Source: Herbaspirillum sp. ST 5-3 (GTDB taxonomy: Bacteria; Pseudomonadota; Gammaproteobacteria; Burkholderiales; Burkholderiaceae_D). From it: a stretch of DNA of 34,328 nucleotides. How positions within the stretch are numbered: the stretch's first letter is position 1; every line of letters starts with the position of its first letter. Location: positions 1 to 34,328 of the forward strand of contig NZ_STGI01000022.1 in the NCBI RefSeq assembly GCF_004804275.1, in the 5' to 3' direction. Positions 8,655 through 14,794 of the stretch are shown here, one piece after another. The notes below the pieces were generated by a model. The model was not told the origin of the DNA. It did no database searches and worked only from the letters and a program-made list of their open reading frames with translations. The translations under genes and the position numbers were made by a program.

Positions 8655-8984
8655 TTATCGTCCGCCCACGTCCACATGAACAGTAAGCGTCGCCGTCTTA
8701 GTGGAGCGGCAGATCGTGGAAATATGTGTGTGCTTTGCTGGGTCGCGGCGCATGATGACCTCTGTCCCCGGAAGGACTGGGGTACATGTGCGAGCGCCTA
8801 CGCCGGTTGTCGGAAGGGTTGCGGCCACGGTCGAAGCACCAAGCGCGACGAATGCGATGTCGGCGGACTCGTTGACGATGCGAACCGAATTCCCATCGCC
8901 AGCAGGCAGCGCGACAGCGGACAGCGCGGAATCAGTCGCGGCAACCGTGATGCCGGGAGCTGTTGCGGAGAAGAGGACGTTCAT
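8655..8984 (-). CDS. Hypothetical phage protein, probable beta-fold
   Basis: This 109-residue, Ala/Thr/Val-rich protein has no membrane segment. The pattern (VRIVNESADIAFVALG, TCTPVLPGTEVIMRR, TATLTVHVDVGG) suggests an all-beta fold of the kind seen in small virion or decoration proteins. Its ATG directly follows the stop of the 25-residue gene. It lies upstream of terS inside the late operon. I do not recognise a named family. Confidence 0.7.
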   Translation of the reverse strand: MNVLFSATAPGITVAATDSALSAVALPAGDGNSVRIVNESADIAFVALGASTVAATLPTTGVGARTCTPVLPGTEVIMRRDPAKHTHISTICRSTKTATLTVHVDVGGR

Positions 8985-9062
8985 TTAGCAGCCCTTCTTG
9001 CCCTTGCCCGGCATTTTCTTGGGCATGTCTTTCATCGGCTTGGATGGTTTTTTGGTTGCCAT
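8985..9062 (-). CDS. 25-residue lysine-rich peptide
   Basis: A very short gene with a strong AGGAG site seven bases before its ATG, ending in TAA directly next to the ATG of the 109-residue gene. Ten of 25 residues are Lys (MATKKPSKPMKDMPKK at the start), with regularly spaced Pro and Met, and a terminal Cys. It lies after an intrinsic terminator. The good ribosome site and exact junction argue that it is translated. Function is unknown; a DNA- or capsid-binding peptide is only a guess. Confidence 0.65.
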   Translation of the reverse strand: MATKKPSKPMKDMPKKMPGKGKKGC

Positions 9063-9076
9063 GGCAACTCCTGAAA

Positions 9077-9100
9077 TAAAAAAAGCCGCTCGAAAGCGGC
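9077..9100 (-). terminator. Intrinsic terminator
   Basis: On the minus strand GCCGCT/AGCGGC pair around a TTCG loop and are followed by seven T residues. It is located between the 61-residue gene and the lysine-rich peptide gene. Confidence 0.85.
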
Positions 9101-9132
9101 GTAAAGTGACCTTTTCAGATCACGGAGGGAGA

Positions 9133-9318
9133 CTAAATTTGTTTCCAGCGCCGGAAGAGCGCGTCCAGCTCTTGCTGCGCCCTTACTGGTTCAATCGCTT
9201 TCTCTTCCAGCACGTACCGCGCAAATCCGCGCAGTGTTTCGACGATCGTGTTGCGATCAGGGCGAGAAGCGACCAGGCTATCGGCCAAGGCTTCGATACT
9301 TTCTGATACGCGATCCAT
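9133..9318 (-). CDS. Small helical hypothetical protein
   Basis: A 61-residue, mostly helical, charged protein (ESIEALADSLVASRPDR, LRGFARYVLEEKA, QELDALFRRWK). It stands alone between two intrinsic terminators: one ends about 11 bases before its start and the other lies about 30 bases after its stop. This isolation means it depends on readthrough or antitermination from upstream. No family recognised. Confidence 0.6.
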   Translation of the reverse strand: MDRVSESIEALADSLVASRPDRNTIVETLRGFARYVLEEKAIEPVRAQQELDALFRRWKQI

Positions 9319-9328
9319 TCTCGCCCCG

Positions 9329-9370
9329 TAAATAAGAAACCCGCCGCTACCGTTGCCAGTAGGGCGGGTT
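9329..9370 (-). terminator. Strong bipartite terminator after structured region
   Basis: AACCCGCC and GGCGGGTT form an 8-bp stem on the minus strand. The 17-base loop itself contains a CTAC/GTAG stem. It is followed by TTTCTTATTT. It ends the non-coding structured stretch that lies to its right. Confidence 0.8.
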
Positions 9371-9840
9371 GCGCATCGAGTAGATGCGGTGATTGGTGCA
9401 GGTTACAGCGTCCTGCTTCGGCTTATAGCTGACTACATGCCGATGATTTATCAGATGCCGGCGCGACGCGGCTTGATTGTTATCGCGCTCCTGTATGTGT
9501 AAGGCTACTTATCCGTTAAGAGGTCGCCAGTCTCAACTACCCACTGCCTAATGGCCTCATCCGTGGAAAGTCGGCTTCAGATGCTCAGGTGTTGTTTATG
9601 CCGTCGTTATCACGGCGTGGCTGCATCCTGAAAACAGCGCATTTTGTTGATAGCGGCCGGAGCTGATCCCGGCACGGCGGCACCACGATACACTGCCGCT
9701 GTCTTTATCGTGTCGCGCATCAGCCTGCGCATTCGCCATCAAGAGAGTTGATTGACCGCGGCAACGCAATGAGGATGTGCGCCTCACTGCCATCGGGTTG
9801 CACAACGCCTTTCCGCGTTTTACCAATCAACTCACTTCAT
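9371..9840 (-). ncRNA. Candidate large structured non-coding RNA
   Basis: No convincing coding frame exists in this stretch. Read on the minus strand it contains a three-way junction at 9741-9837. Its closing helix pairs 9741-9754 with 9824-9837 (13 of 14 paired). One arm pairs 9804-9808 with 9815-9819. A second arm pairs 9761-9774 with 9782-9790 and 9797-9801, with a six-base bulge and one pair that is G-U only on the minus strand. Further hairpins follow: 9684-9690/9706-9712, 9656-9660/9669-9673, 9600-9604/9612-9616, 9461-9466/9483-9488, 9398-9402/9412-9416 and 9372-9377/9383-9388. The series ends in a strong minus-strand terminator. Stability and conservation are untested. Confidence 0.45.
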
Positions 9841-9845
9841 GACGC

Positions 9846-10067
9846 TCACATCACGCCGCCCGTCAGCCGCTCAATCTCTTCCGTGGTAGCGGGACGCCAG
9901 CCGTTGCCATCTCTGACCATCACCACGCCCAGCACCATGGAAAACTCAAGCAGTTCCGGCTCTGGCTCGGTCTTCTTTACGCTGAATTCCATATCAGCCA
10001 TGTTGTAATGGCCAGTCGGCATGTTGCCGGTCAACTCGCGGCGGATTTTATCGTTCCGCTCGCTCAT
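9846..10067 (-). CDS. Hypothetical phage protein
   Basis: The start at 10067 overlaps the previous stop (ATGA) and has a GGAG site inside that gene, so it is preferred to the longer frame beginning at 10100. The 73-residue product is acidic (VKKTEPEPELLEFSMVLG) and contains MVRDGNGWRPATTEEIERL, a pattern seen in small phage proteins of unknown role. It is the last gene before the long structured non-coding stretch. Confidence 0.7.
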   Translation of the reverse strand: MSERNDKIRRELTGNMPTGHYNMADMEFSVKKTEPEPELLEFSMVLGVVMVRDGNGWRPATTEEIERLTGGVM

Positions 10068-10198
10068 GCTGCCACTCCGCGCCAGAAGCGATGCAGCCAC
10101 TCAGGGCCGCGATGATCACTCTGCCTCTCGCGCCGCAGCATCAGGTAGCTCATCAGTTCGCGCTCTTGCTCGCGGGTCAGCTTGGAATGGGCTTGCAT
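10064..10198 (-). CDS. Small arginine-rich phage protein
   Basis: A 44-residue gene preceded by a near-ideal GGAGG site five bases from its ATG and overlapping the next gene by ATGA. The sequence is charged and helical (LTREQERELMSYLMLRRER) and ends with PEWLHRFWRG. It is the first gene after the putative late control region. Function unknown. Confidence 0.65.
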   Translation of the reverse strand: MQAHSKLTREQERELMSYLMLRRERQSDHRGPEWLHRFWRGVAA

Positions 10199-10214
10199 AT
10201 GAGCCTCCAGAAAC

Positions 10215-10238
10215 GCAAAAGACCGCACTAAGCGGCCT
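10215..10238 (-). terminator. Weak terminator downstream of the Q-like region
   Basis: On the minus strand GCCGC and GCGGT (one G-T pair) close a five-base loop and are followed by CTTTTGCG. In lambdoid phages a terminator just after the late promoter is the target of the Q antiterminator; this hairpin is in the corresponding place. Confidence 0.45.
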
Positions 10239-10277
10239 TAAGTGACAATCATCCAGACTATCAACATAGGGCCAATT

Positions 10278-10335
10278 TTAAAGGAAAGTGTCGGAGCTTA
10301 TCTACACCTATTTTGTAGGGATAAACTCCGACACT
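10278..10335 (-). terminator. Long hairpin directly after the Q-like gene
   Basis: AGTGTCGGAG (10287-10296) pairs with CTCCGACACT (10326-10335). After one mismatch the stem continues with TTATC/GATAA and TACA/TGTA. On the minus strand it is followed by TTTCCTTTAAAATT. It begins one base after the stop of the Q-like gene. It is either the terminator of the early operon or a structured start of the late control region. Confidence 0.6.
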
Positions 10336-10336
10336 C

Positions 10337-10768
10337 TCAGTCAATCAGAACAGCCTCCGCAACGTCCCTAATCGACTCTTCATGCACGCGCTTGATACTG
10401 AGCGACATGGAATAAGCCTTGCGTGCAAATCGGCTTTTCCGCTCGTAAAACGTGTCTCGATGAATCTTCATATCTGCCGCTACCTTCTTGATGTTCTTAC
10501 TCTGATCCCAGTAGTACGCCAAAAAACAATCGGCGTCCGAATCATCCATATCAACCAGCGCATGAATTGCCATGTTCAGAAAGCTCAATTCATCCGACAT
10601 GATTGCATCAGGCGGCAACCTGACCTTACTCGGCTGCATGCGGGACAGGATGTTCTTAGAGCCGGGTTTAATGAAAAACCGACGCGTAAAGCACCACTCC
10701 CGCCACGCTACGCAATACTCGTGAATCTCTTGGCCTGACAGCGCCGCTCCGACAAAATCACCGTTCAT
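10337..10768 (-). CDS. Putative late gene regulator, Q-like antiterminator
   Basis: The 143-residue product has a C-terminal helix-turn-helix region (CFLAYYWDQSKNIKKVAADM, then HRDTFYERKSRFARKAY), similar to the sigma-region-4-like HTH of small phage antiterminators and RinA-type activators. It is the last gene of the early minus-strand operon and sits immediately upstream of a hairpin, a terminator and the late genes, which is where lambda Q lies. The evidence is position plus the HTH. It could instead be a transcriptional activator of the late promoter. Confidence 0.55.
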   Translation of the reverse strand: MNGDFVGAALSGQEIHEYCVAWREWCFTRRFFIKPGSKNILSRMQPSKVRLPPDAIMSDELSFLNMAIHALVDMDDSDADCFLAYYWDQSKNIKKVAADMKIHRDTFYERKSRFARKAYSMSLSIKRVHEESIRDVAEAVLID

Positions 10769-10817
10769 GTGCGACCCCTTTCCCTGTAAAATGTGAGTCG
10801 CTTTAAATCACCTTTTT

Positions 10818-10844
10818 GCCTCGGTCTTGCGCCGGGGCTTTTTT
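10818..10844 (+). terminator. Plus-strand terminator with no plus-strand gene upstream
   Basis: GCCTCGG and CCGGGGC form a 7-bp stem (one G-T pair) around TCTTGCG and are followed by six T residues on the plus strand. All genes around it are on the minus strand. A weak plus-strand promoter pattern (TTCATG, 17 bases, TAAAAT) lies just upstream at about 10766-10794, so a short antisense RNA over the Q leader is possible. Confidence 0.6.
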
Positions 10845-11004
10845 ATCGCCGCTCTAGAATCAACAGCCAGATTGAATCAAGCGCTTGGAATACCCGAAAT
10901 GCGGCCAAAGCCACGGCGAGCGGATAAAATCCCACGGCAACAAATGCCCCAATGCCGACAGCGATAAACCCATTCATAAACCCAAGCAACAAACGAGACA
11001 TCAT
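10843..11004 (-). CDS. Small membrane protein
   Basis: A 53-residue product with two hydrophobic stretches (GFMNGFIAVGIGAFVAVGFY and LAVALAAFRVFQ / SIWLLIL), likely one or two membrane passes, ending in ERR. Its ATG overlaps the preceding stop as TGATG and has a GGAGG site. It lies just before the Q-like gene. Size and topology would allow a holin-like role, but nothing else supports that and no endolysin is present. Confidence 0.65.
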   Translation of the reverse strand: MMSRLLLGFMNGFIAVGIGAFVAVGFYPLAVALAAFRVFQALDSIWLLILERR

Positions 11005-11174
11005 CACTTCCTCCCTTTCTTAGTCTTCCGCTCCCGCTCGAACTTCACATGATTGAGCGGATCTCCGTTTCTTCCGTAGTACCTTGATTCAACTGCCCTG
11101 CTGCGCTCTTTACTGTTGCGGCCTCCTGCCATATACATTGCTGCGAGTTCTTCTAATGTGATTGGCTTGCTCAT
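11004..11174 (-). CDS. Small basic phage protein
   Basis: The 56-residue product begins MSKPITLEELAAMYMAGGRN, suggestive of a short helix-turn-helix-like segment, and ends with a Lys/Arg-rich tail (ERERKTKKGRK). It lies three bases after the 36-residue membrane peptide gene and overlaps the next gene as TGATG. Function unknown; nucleic acid binding is plausible from charge. Confidence 0.65.
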   Translation of the reverse strand: MSKPITLEELAAMYMAGGRNSKERSRAVESRYYGRNGDPLNHVKFERERKTKKGRK

Positions 11175-11177
11175 ACT

Positions 11178-11288
11178 TCAATGTCGCGTAATGGCGAAGA
11201 AAATGCCGACAGCGGCACCGCAGAGCGCCATCAGCCCAATCGCACCGGGCCACGTAAGCGCGTTCAACGCATTGATTATTTCGACCAT
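11178..11288 (-). CDS. 36-residue membrane peptide
   Basis: A short gene whose ATG overlaps the stop of the VRR-NUC gene (TGATG). One hydrophobic segment (WPGAIGLMALCGAAVGIFFA) would span the membrane, with an RH tail. It is one of at least five tiny membrane peptides in this operon. No family recognised. Confidence 0.6.
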   Translation of the reverse strand: MVEIINALNALTWPGAIGLMALCGAAVGIFFAITRH

Positions 11289-11581
11289 CACTCCCCCTTT
11301 CCCAAAACAATCGCCAGCGCCTGCTCAACGGATTCAACGATGTGAACCGGCGCGAATAAACGTGCGCGGTCGTGCCACGTCTGCTCGTCACGCGTCAGCT
11401 TTCGTGCGCTCGGCGGCTTACTCCCATCCTTCACCTCAAAAGTGAACCAGCGCATGTCGCGGCCGACCAACAAATCCGGACAGCCTTTCCCAACATTTGC
11501 CAGCGATTGGACAAAGCAGTCAGCAGCGCGCAGGGCTTCCACGATCTCGGTTTGGTTTGCGTCTGTCTTTGCGTATCGCAT
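11288..11581 (-). CDS. VRR-NUC domain nuclease
   Basis: This 97-residue protein has the core of the VRR-NUC branch of the PD-(D/E)XK superfamily. GKGCPDLLVGRD supplies the Asp, and WFTFEVKDGSK supplies the E-x-K pair. SARKLTRDEQTWH follows. Phage single-domain members are thought to cut branched or flap DNA during recombination or packaging. Its ATG directly follows the TAA of the upstream gene. Confidence 0.85.
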   Translation of the reverse strand: MRYAKTDANQTEIVEALRAADCFVQSLANVGKGCPDLLVGRDMRWFTFEVKDGSKPPSARKLTRDEQTWHDRARLFAPVHIVESVEQALAIVLGKGE

Positions 11582-11770
11582 TTACAGCTCCCACTTCTTG
11601 CCACGACCAATTGCCACAATTCGCCACGCGGAAAAGGCCGATACCGCGCCAGTCAAAGCCGCATCAAAATAGCGCCCATCAGAGTCAAAACTCAACATCA
11701 ATGGAACTCCTATGATCACGCTGATTGCATACATCAAGACTGCGTTCCTGCCTTCGTAAATGTGAAACAT
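11582..11770 (-). CDS. Small membrane protein
   Basis: I use the ATG at 11770, which overlaps the upstream stop as TGATG and follows a GGGGAAGAG site, rather than the longer frame at 11791. The 62-residue protein has a hydrophobic segment (AVLMYAISVIIGVPLMLSF) and a second weaker one (AALTGAVSAFSAWRIVAIG), with a basic C-terminus GRGKKWEL. Function unknown. Confidence 0.6.
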   Translation of the reverse strand: MFHIYEGRNAVLMYAISVIIGVPLMLSFDSDGRYFDAALTGAVSAFSAWRIVAIGRGKKWEL

Positions 11771-11883
11771 CACTCTTCCCCTTTCCACCATTCATCCCGC
11801 CCAATCGCATCAATCGCATCGCCCAGCTTCACCAGCCCGTAAGCCATGCCGAGAGCGAGGAGGATTGCGAGCGCGGCGGTCAT
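11770..11883 (-). CDS. 37-residue membrane peptide
   Basis: Start at 11883 overlaps the stop of the 45-residue gene (ATGA) and follows a CGAGG site. One membrane segment (ALAILLALGMAYGLVKLG) precedes an acidic tail (IGRDEWWKGEE). The longer frame to 11952 would run entirely over the upstream gene and is not preferred. Confidence 0.6.
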   Translation of the reverse strand: MTAALAILLALGMAYGLVKLGDAIDAIGRDEWWKGEE

Positions 11884-12017
11884 TTGTTCGCGCCTCGGTA
11901 CGGCGCCGCTTCCCACTCCCGCCTGAACTGCCATTTCCCCTTTGTGCTGCATATCGTCGTCTCTGTTGCGATGCGATTGGCAAGATGCAGTAGGAGTCTT
12001 GCGAGGCGATTTCTCAT
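11880..12017 (-). CDS. Small basic phage protein
   Basis: A 45-residue gene coupled at both ends by ATGA overlaps. Its N-terminus is amphipathic and basic (RNRLARLLLHLANRIA). The C-terminal half, WQFRREWEAAPYRGANK, has the look of an Arg/Trp-rich RNA- or DNA-binding peptide. No family recognised. The double coupling is the main evidence for translation. Confidence 0.55.
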   Translation of the reverse strand: MRNRLARLLLHLANRIATETTICSTKGKWQFRREWEAAPYRGANK

Positions 12018-12481
12018 TTGCTGTCCTCGATCGTGTAGTGCTTTGGCGATTTATCGCCGTGCTTGTCCAGAATCACGCCAGCAGCACAGTTCAGGCCGGG
12101 ATAGAACGGCTTAGAGCGAGGAGGACGGTCGTCGGTGCACACTCCCTGCATTTGCGCGTCACGCCACACAGCAAGAGATGCCATCGCCTTGGCAATGTGC
12201 GACATGCCGGAATCAGGGTCGATGTCCTCCCCCTCCCAATACGCGATCAGGTGACGCATGGTGGCATCGAAATAGACACTGGAGCGCACCCCAACGCCTC
12301 TGAAGTTGTGCCGACCGTACTTACTCGCCCCCTCAAGCATCGCCACTCCGAGTTCGGCAACTACGCCCATAGGCACGACTGAAAGCGGAGCTTTGCGAAT
12401 GCCTATTGCATCTTTCGGATTCGTCTGCTTCGTTTCTGCGCCGTCGATTCGACGCTCGACGCGCTCATATAAAAATGTCAT
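12014..12481 (-). CDS. dATP/dGTP diphosphohydrolase-domain protein
   Basis: This 155-residue protein matches the N-terminal dATP/dGTP diphosphohydrolase family found in many phages. NPKDAIG near residue 21 is followed by LGVAMLEGASKYGRHNFR, then HLIAYWEGEDIDPDSG and SHIAKAMASLAVWRDA. The family is all-alpha and related to MazG-like NTP pyrophosphatases; acidic residues in the helices bind metal. It probably removes dATP or dGTP or adjusts the nucleotide pool during phage replication. ATGA overlap with the upstream membrane gene. Confidence 0.8.
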   Translation of the reverse strand: MTFLYERVERRIDGAETKQTNPKDAIGIRKAPLSVVPMGVVAELGVAMLEGASKYGRHNFRGVGVRSSVYFDATMRHLIAYWEGEDIDPDSGMSHIAKAMASLAVWRDAQMQGVCTDDRPPRSKPFYPGLNCAAGVILDKHGDKSPKHYTIEDSK

Positions 12482-12696
12482 TTCCTCGTCATCCTATAGT
12501 TGAAGAACCGGCGCAACGCGTACGAACGAACCAGGCTAATCAATGTGAACCAAAGGGTGATGTAAATATCGACGGATAGCGGAACGTGAATTCCGTACAT
12601 CGGGAAAATCGCCAATTGGCTAACCAAGGCCACGCCGAACCCGACTGCAATGTTCAAGCACGACTCCATGAACGAACTCCACCTTGTCTGCCCCAT
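12478..12696 (-). CDS. DUF7220-like membrane protein
   Basis: A 72-residue protein starting at the ATG that overlaps the previous stop (TGATG), one codon inside a GTG-initiated frame. It shows FMESCLNIAVGFGVALVSQL, FPMYGI and FTLISLVRSYALRRFFN-like segments (here WFTLISLVRSYALRRFFNY). This is a frequent phage inner-membrane protein pattern with two membrane passes and a conserved SLVRSY-x-x-RR end. Function is not known. Confidence 0.75.
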   Translation of the reverse strand: MGQTRWSSFMESCLNIAVGFGVALVSQLAIFPMYGIHVPLSVDIYITLWFTLISLVRSYALRRFFNYRMTRK

Positions 12697-12899
12697 CACG
12701 CCTCCCCTATCAGCTTTTCCACCAACAAATCCTTGATACGCTCCCGATGCCCCTCATCGCCAAAGCCGCCCATCGACTCAATCAGTTGCATGATGTTCCG
12801 TACGCAGCAGACCTCGCATGAGAAGTCGGCCGCACGGCTTCCACTGTTCTGCGCTGTTATGCAGGATGGGCAGCAGATGGATGATGGGATGTCGGGCAT
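12696..12899 (-). CDS. Cysteine-rich zinc-binding-like protein
   Basis: The start at 12899 follows the upstream TAG by two bases and gives 67 residues. Paired cysteines (ICCPSC near residue 8 and CEVCC near residue 28) suggest one zinc site, followed by an acidic helical C-terminus (RERIKDLLVEKLIGEA). It lies downstream of a predicted lipoprotein and overlaps the DUF7220-like gene. Function unknown. Confidence 0.6.
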   Translation of the reverse strand: MPDIPSSICCPSCITAQNSGSRAADFSCEVCCVRNIMQLIESMGGFGDEGHRERIKDLLVEKLIGEA

Positions 12900-12901
12900 G
12901 A

Positions 12902-13093
12902 CTATTTGCCTCTTGTCGGCTTGACCCAAGCCCCATCACGGCACCTTCCACCAACGAAGATGAAAACGTCGATTACCGACAAACCGCCGCGCGCTTCACA
13001 CTGACTGCGCACGGACTCAATTTGCCAGTCCTCAACCTGTGAGCTACACCCAATAAGAAGCGAAGCCAAGACAAAAGGTAAAATCCGCTTCAT
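12902..13093 (-). CDS. Predicted small lipoprotein
   Basis: The 63-residue product starts with a signal sequence and lipobox (MKRILPFVLASLLIGCSS; LIGC is the cleavage site), followed by about 47 residues with two Cys (QCEARGG and GRCRDG) that could form a disulphide. It would be attached to a membrane outside the cytoplasm. A lipoprotein next to a one-pass membrane peptide recalls spanin pairs, but the partner (31 residues) is too short for an inner-membrane spanin. Confidence 0.7.
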   Translation of the reverse strand: MKRILPFVLASLLIGCSSQVEDWQIESVRSQCEARGGLSVIDVFIFVGGRCRDGAWVKPTRGK

Positions 13094-13096
13094 CCC

Positions 13097-13192
13097 TCAC
13101 CTCCCCACAAAAAACCACACACAAGCCCCAAACATCGCCACCACACCTATCGTCCATATCGCAATCAGAAATATGGCCGTGGCGGGATGCAT
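13097..13192 (-). CDS. 31-residue membrane peptide
   Basis: This short frame begins one base after the stop of the AAA+ ATPase gene and ends four bases before the lipoprotein start. Nearly all of it is one membrane segment (AIFLIAIWTIGVVAMFG). There is no clear ribosome site, so expression would rely on coupling to the ATPase gene. A longer in-frame version (to 13294) lies wholly inside the ATPase gene and is not preferred. Confidence 0.5.
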   Translation of the reverse strand: MHPATAIFLIAIWTIGVVAMFGACVWFFVGR

Positions 13193-13193
13193 A

Positions 13194-14162
13194 TCAGGCA
13201 AACCCGAAGGTAGAACCCTCTCCCGTACCGCTCTTTGGCTGGTTCTTATGCATCTTGCGCAGTCGCTCAATCGACGCATCAAGTCCAAATCCAAAGCACT
13301 GTGTTAATACGACCAGCTCGCGCAGATAGGCGATTGAAAACCCGTCTGTCTCTTTGACGTAACGCGTGACGGTCATTTCATCGATCTTGGGCATCTTGGC
13401 GACCAGATAGGCGCGGCGCGCTGCAGCTGTCGGCATCCCTATATATCGGATCGTGTCAAAGCGCGACGGGCGGTCAACAAAGCGCTTATCCAGCCGCTCG
13501 GGATAGTTTGTTGTCGCCACATAGACAACGTTCTGAAGTTGCGACTCTCCGTCAAGCAAGTTGAGATAGCCTGATTCGCCAAAGCGATCAATCAAGGCGT
13601 CAATATCCTCCATGATTGCTAGAATCTGGCGCTCCGGCTCAATCGTGCGGACCATATTCAAGCAGGCAGTTGCGCAGTCTGGTTGCTGGATCATGACGGC
13701 GATACCGTCGCCATCGGTCACGAACAATTTCAGCAACTGTTGAATCGTCACGGTCTTTCCTGAGCCGGGCGGCCCCCAAAGCAGAATCCCGCGCTTATAC
13801 AGAAACCCAAACTCGTTGAACGTGGATTTAAGTTCCCTAAAATGGATAATCTCTTCCAGCAGGCGCTCACTTTCCGAATCAGGCAAATCAATCAGCGCGT
13901 CAATGTTGTTGGTCATCTTGCGCAGGTATGGGCCAAACTGACTTACTTCGCAGCTATACAACCCTACAGGCAATGTCGCGTGGCTTTCCCCAATCGCCGT
14001 ATAGACATCATCGCTTGCCGCCCAACTTCTACGGCCAGCAAGGTTTGGCTTATACGGATCGGAGGGACTATCTTGCGCGTACGTTGGCGTCAATTCGCGT
14101 GCAGTGCTATTAACAATCTTGTTGGCACTAGTTCCAACCAAGCTTGCAAAATCCTTTTCCAT
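13194..14162 (-). CDS. AAA+ ATPase
   Basis: A 322-residue cytoplasmic ATPase. An N-terminal region of about 115 residues without recognised motifs precedes Walker A GPPGSGKT at 130-137. The Walker B is LAIMEDID near 181-188, with E-D in place of the common D-E. The sensor-1 Asn is in ATTNYPE (219), and arginine-finger candidates are in RPSRFD (231-236). The core resembles the CDC48/FtsH-like clade. Phage homologues occur near replication genes; the substrate is unknown. It heads a run of small membrane genes. Confidence 0.85.
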   Translation of the reverse strand: MEKDFASLVGTSANKIVNSTARELTPTYAQDSPSDPYKPNLAGRRSWAASDDVYTAIGESHATLPVGLYSCEVSQFGPYLRKMTNNIDALIDLPDSESERLLEEIIHFRELKSTFNEFGFLYKRGILLWGPPGSGKTVTIQQLLKLFVTDGDGIAVMIQQPDCATACLNMVRTIEPERQILAIMEDIDALIDRFGESGYLNLLDGESQLQNVVYVATTNYPERLDKRFVDRPSRFDTIRYIGMPTAAARRAYLVAKMPKIDEMTVTRYVKETDGFSIAYLRELVVLTQCFGFGLDASIERLRKMHKNQPKSGTGEGSTFGFA

Positions 14163-14173
14163 TGCTTCTCCCT

Positions 14174-14374
14174 TTATGTATTAATTTTTGCTATCCGCAC
14201 CGCCAGCGCACCCTTCATCATCGATAGCGCGGTATTGCTCCCCATTCGAAATCCGTACAGGCCTGCAGCAGTCATCAGTGCAAGCATGTCTTCGCCAGTC
14301 AACGTTCCGCTCAACTTGCTCAACGCCTCGCGGTTGTGAGCGTCGATGTCGGTTAGGATTTCTTCAGGGGTCAT
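14174..14374 (-). CDS. Hypothetical helical protein
   Basis: A 66-residue protein beginning TPEEILTDIDAHNREALSKL. It has a helical middle (GEDMLALMTAAGLYGFRMG) and an Ala/Met-rich end. It lies nine bases before the next gene in the operon and is upstream of the AAA+ gene. No family recognised. Confidence 0.6.
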   Translation of the reverse strand: MTPEEILTDIDAHNREALSKLSGTLTGEDMLALMTAAGLYGFRMGSNTALSMMKGALAVRIAKINT

Positions 14375-14382
14375 GATTGCTC

Positions 14383-14547
14383 CTATTGAATCGTCGGCGG
14401 CGTGTCGTCAAGCTCAATGCTCAACTCGACCGGCGCCAGCGCTTCTACTATCGTGAACTGCGCCTCTGCCATCGATCGCAGCGTCTCGGCCATCTCTAGC
14501 TGTGCATCGAGAAGCTTTTCTAGTAGGGCTAGTTGTTCGGGGGTCAT
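14383..14547 (-). CDS. Small acidic coiled-coil protein
   Basis: A 54-residue frame beginning MTPEQLALLEKLLDAQ, helical with heptad-like Leu/Met spacing for its first 36 residues, then an acidic tail (ELSIELDDTPP). It follows the 80-residue gene by four bases and precedes the 66-residue gene. Both neighbours begin or end close to it, consistent with an operon gene. Function unknown. Confidence 0.6.
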   Translation of the reverse strand: MTPEQLALLEKLLDAQLEMAETLRSMAEAQFTIVEALAPVELSIELDDTPPTIQ

Positions 14548-14551
14548 AGCT

Positions 14552-14794
14552 TCACCTGATCTTGTGAATGGTTGTCCCGGTTATCCCGTTCGGCAGCTCC
14601 TGTTTCGGCTCAAGAAACGCGCCCGACTTTTTCCCGGTCACTTTTGCGTTTTCGACCTCGACCCTTGCACTGTTCACCATGACCTGCGACAGCTCTGAAA
14701 TGCACTTCGCTTTCTCCACGCTCAGAGTTCCGCTTTTAACTCCCTCAAGCGCATCAAAAAGTACAGCTCGCAGGTCTTCAATCGTTTTGCTCAT
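14552..14794 (-). CDS. Hypothetical conserved phage protein
   Basis: An 80-residue product starting SKTIEDLRAVLFDALEGVKSG, helical to about residue 55. This resembles a small family seen in early operons of proteobacterial phages. Its start overlaps the HNH gene stop as ATGA. Function unknown. Confidence 0.65.
   Translation of the reverse strand: MSKTIEDLRAVLFDALEGVKSGTLSVEKAKCISELSQVMVNSARVEVENAKVTGKKSGAFLEPKQELPNGITGTTIHKIR

Noticed and set aside
9596-9826. Minus-strand frame of 76 codons in the structured stretch
   Set aside because: No ribosome site, a Cys/Arg/Ser-rich composition without protein-like pattern, and full overlap with the paired RNA segments.
12902-13192. Spanin pair (membrane peptide plus lipoprotein)
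   Set aside because: The membrane peptide has no periplasmic domain, the genes are in the early operon, and no endolysin or holin is adjacent.
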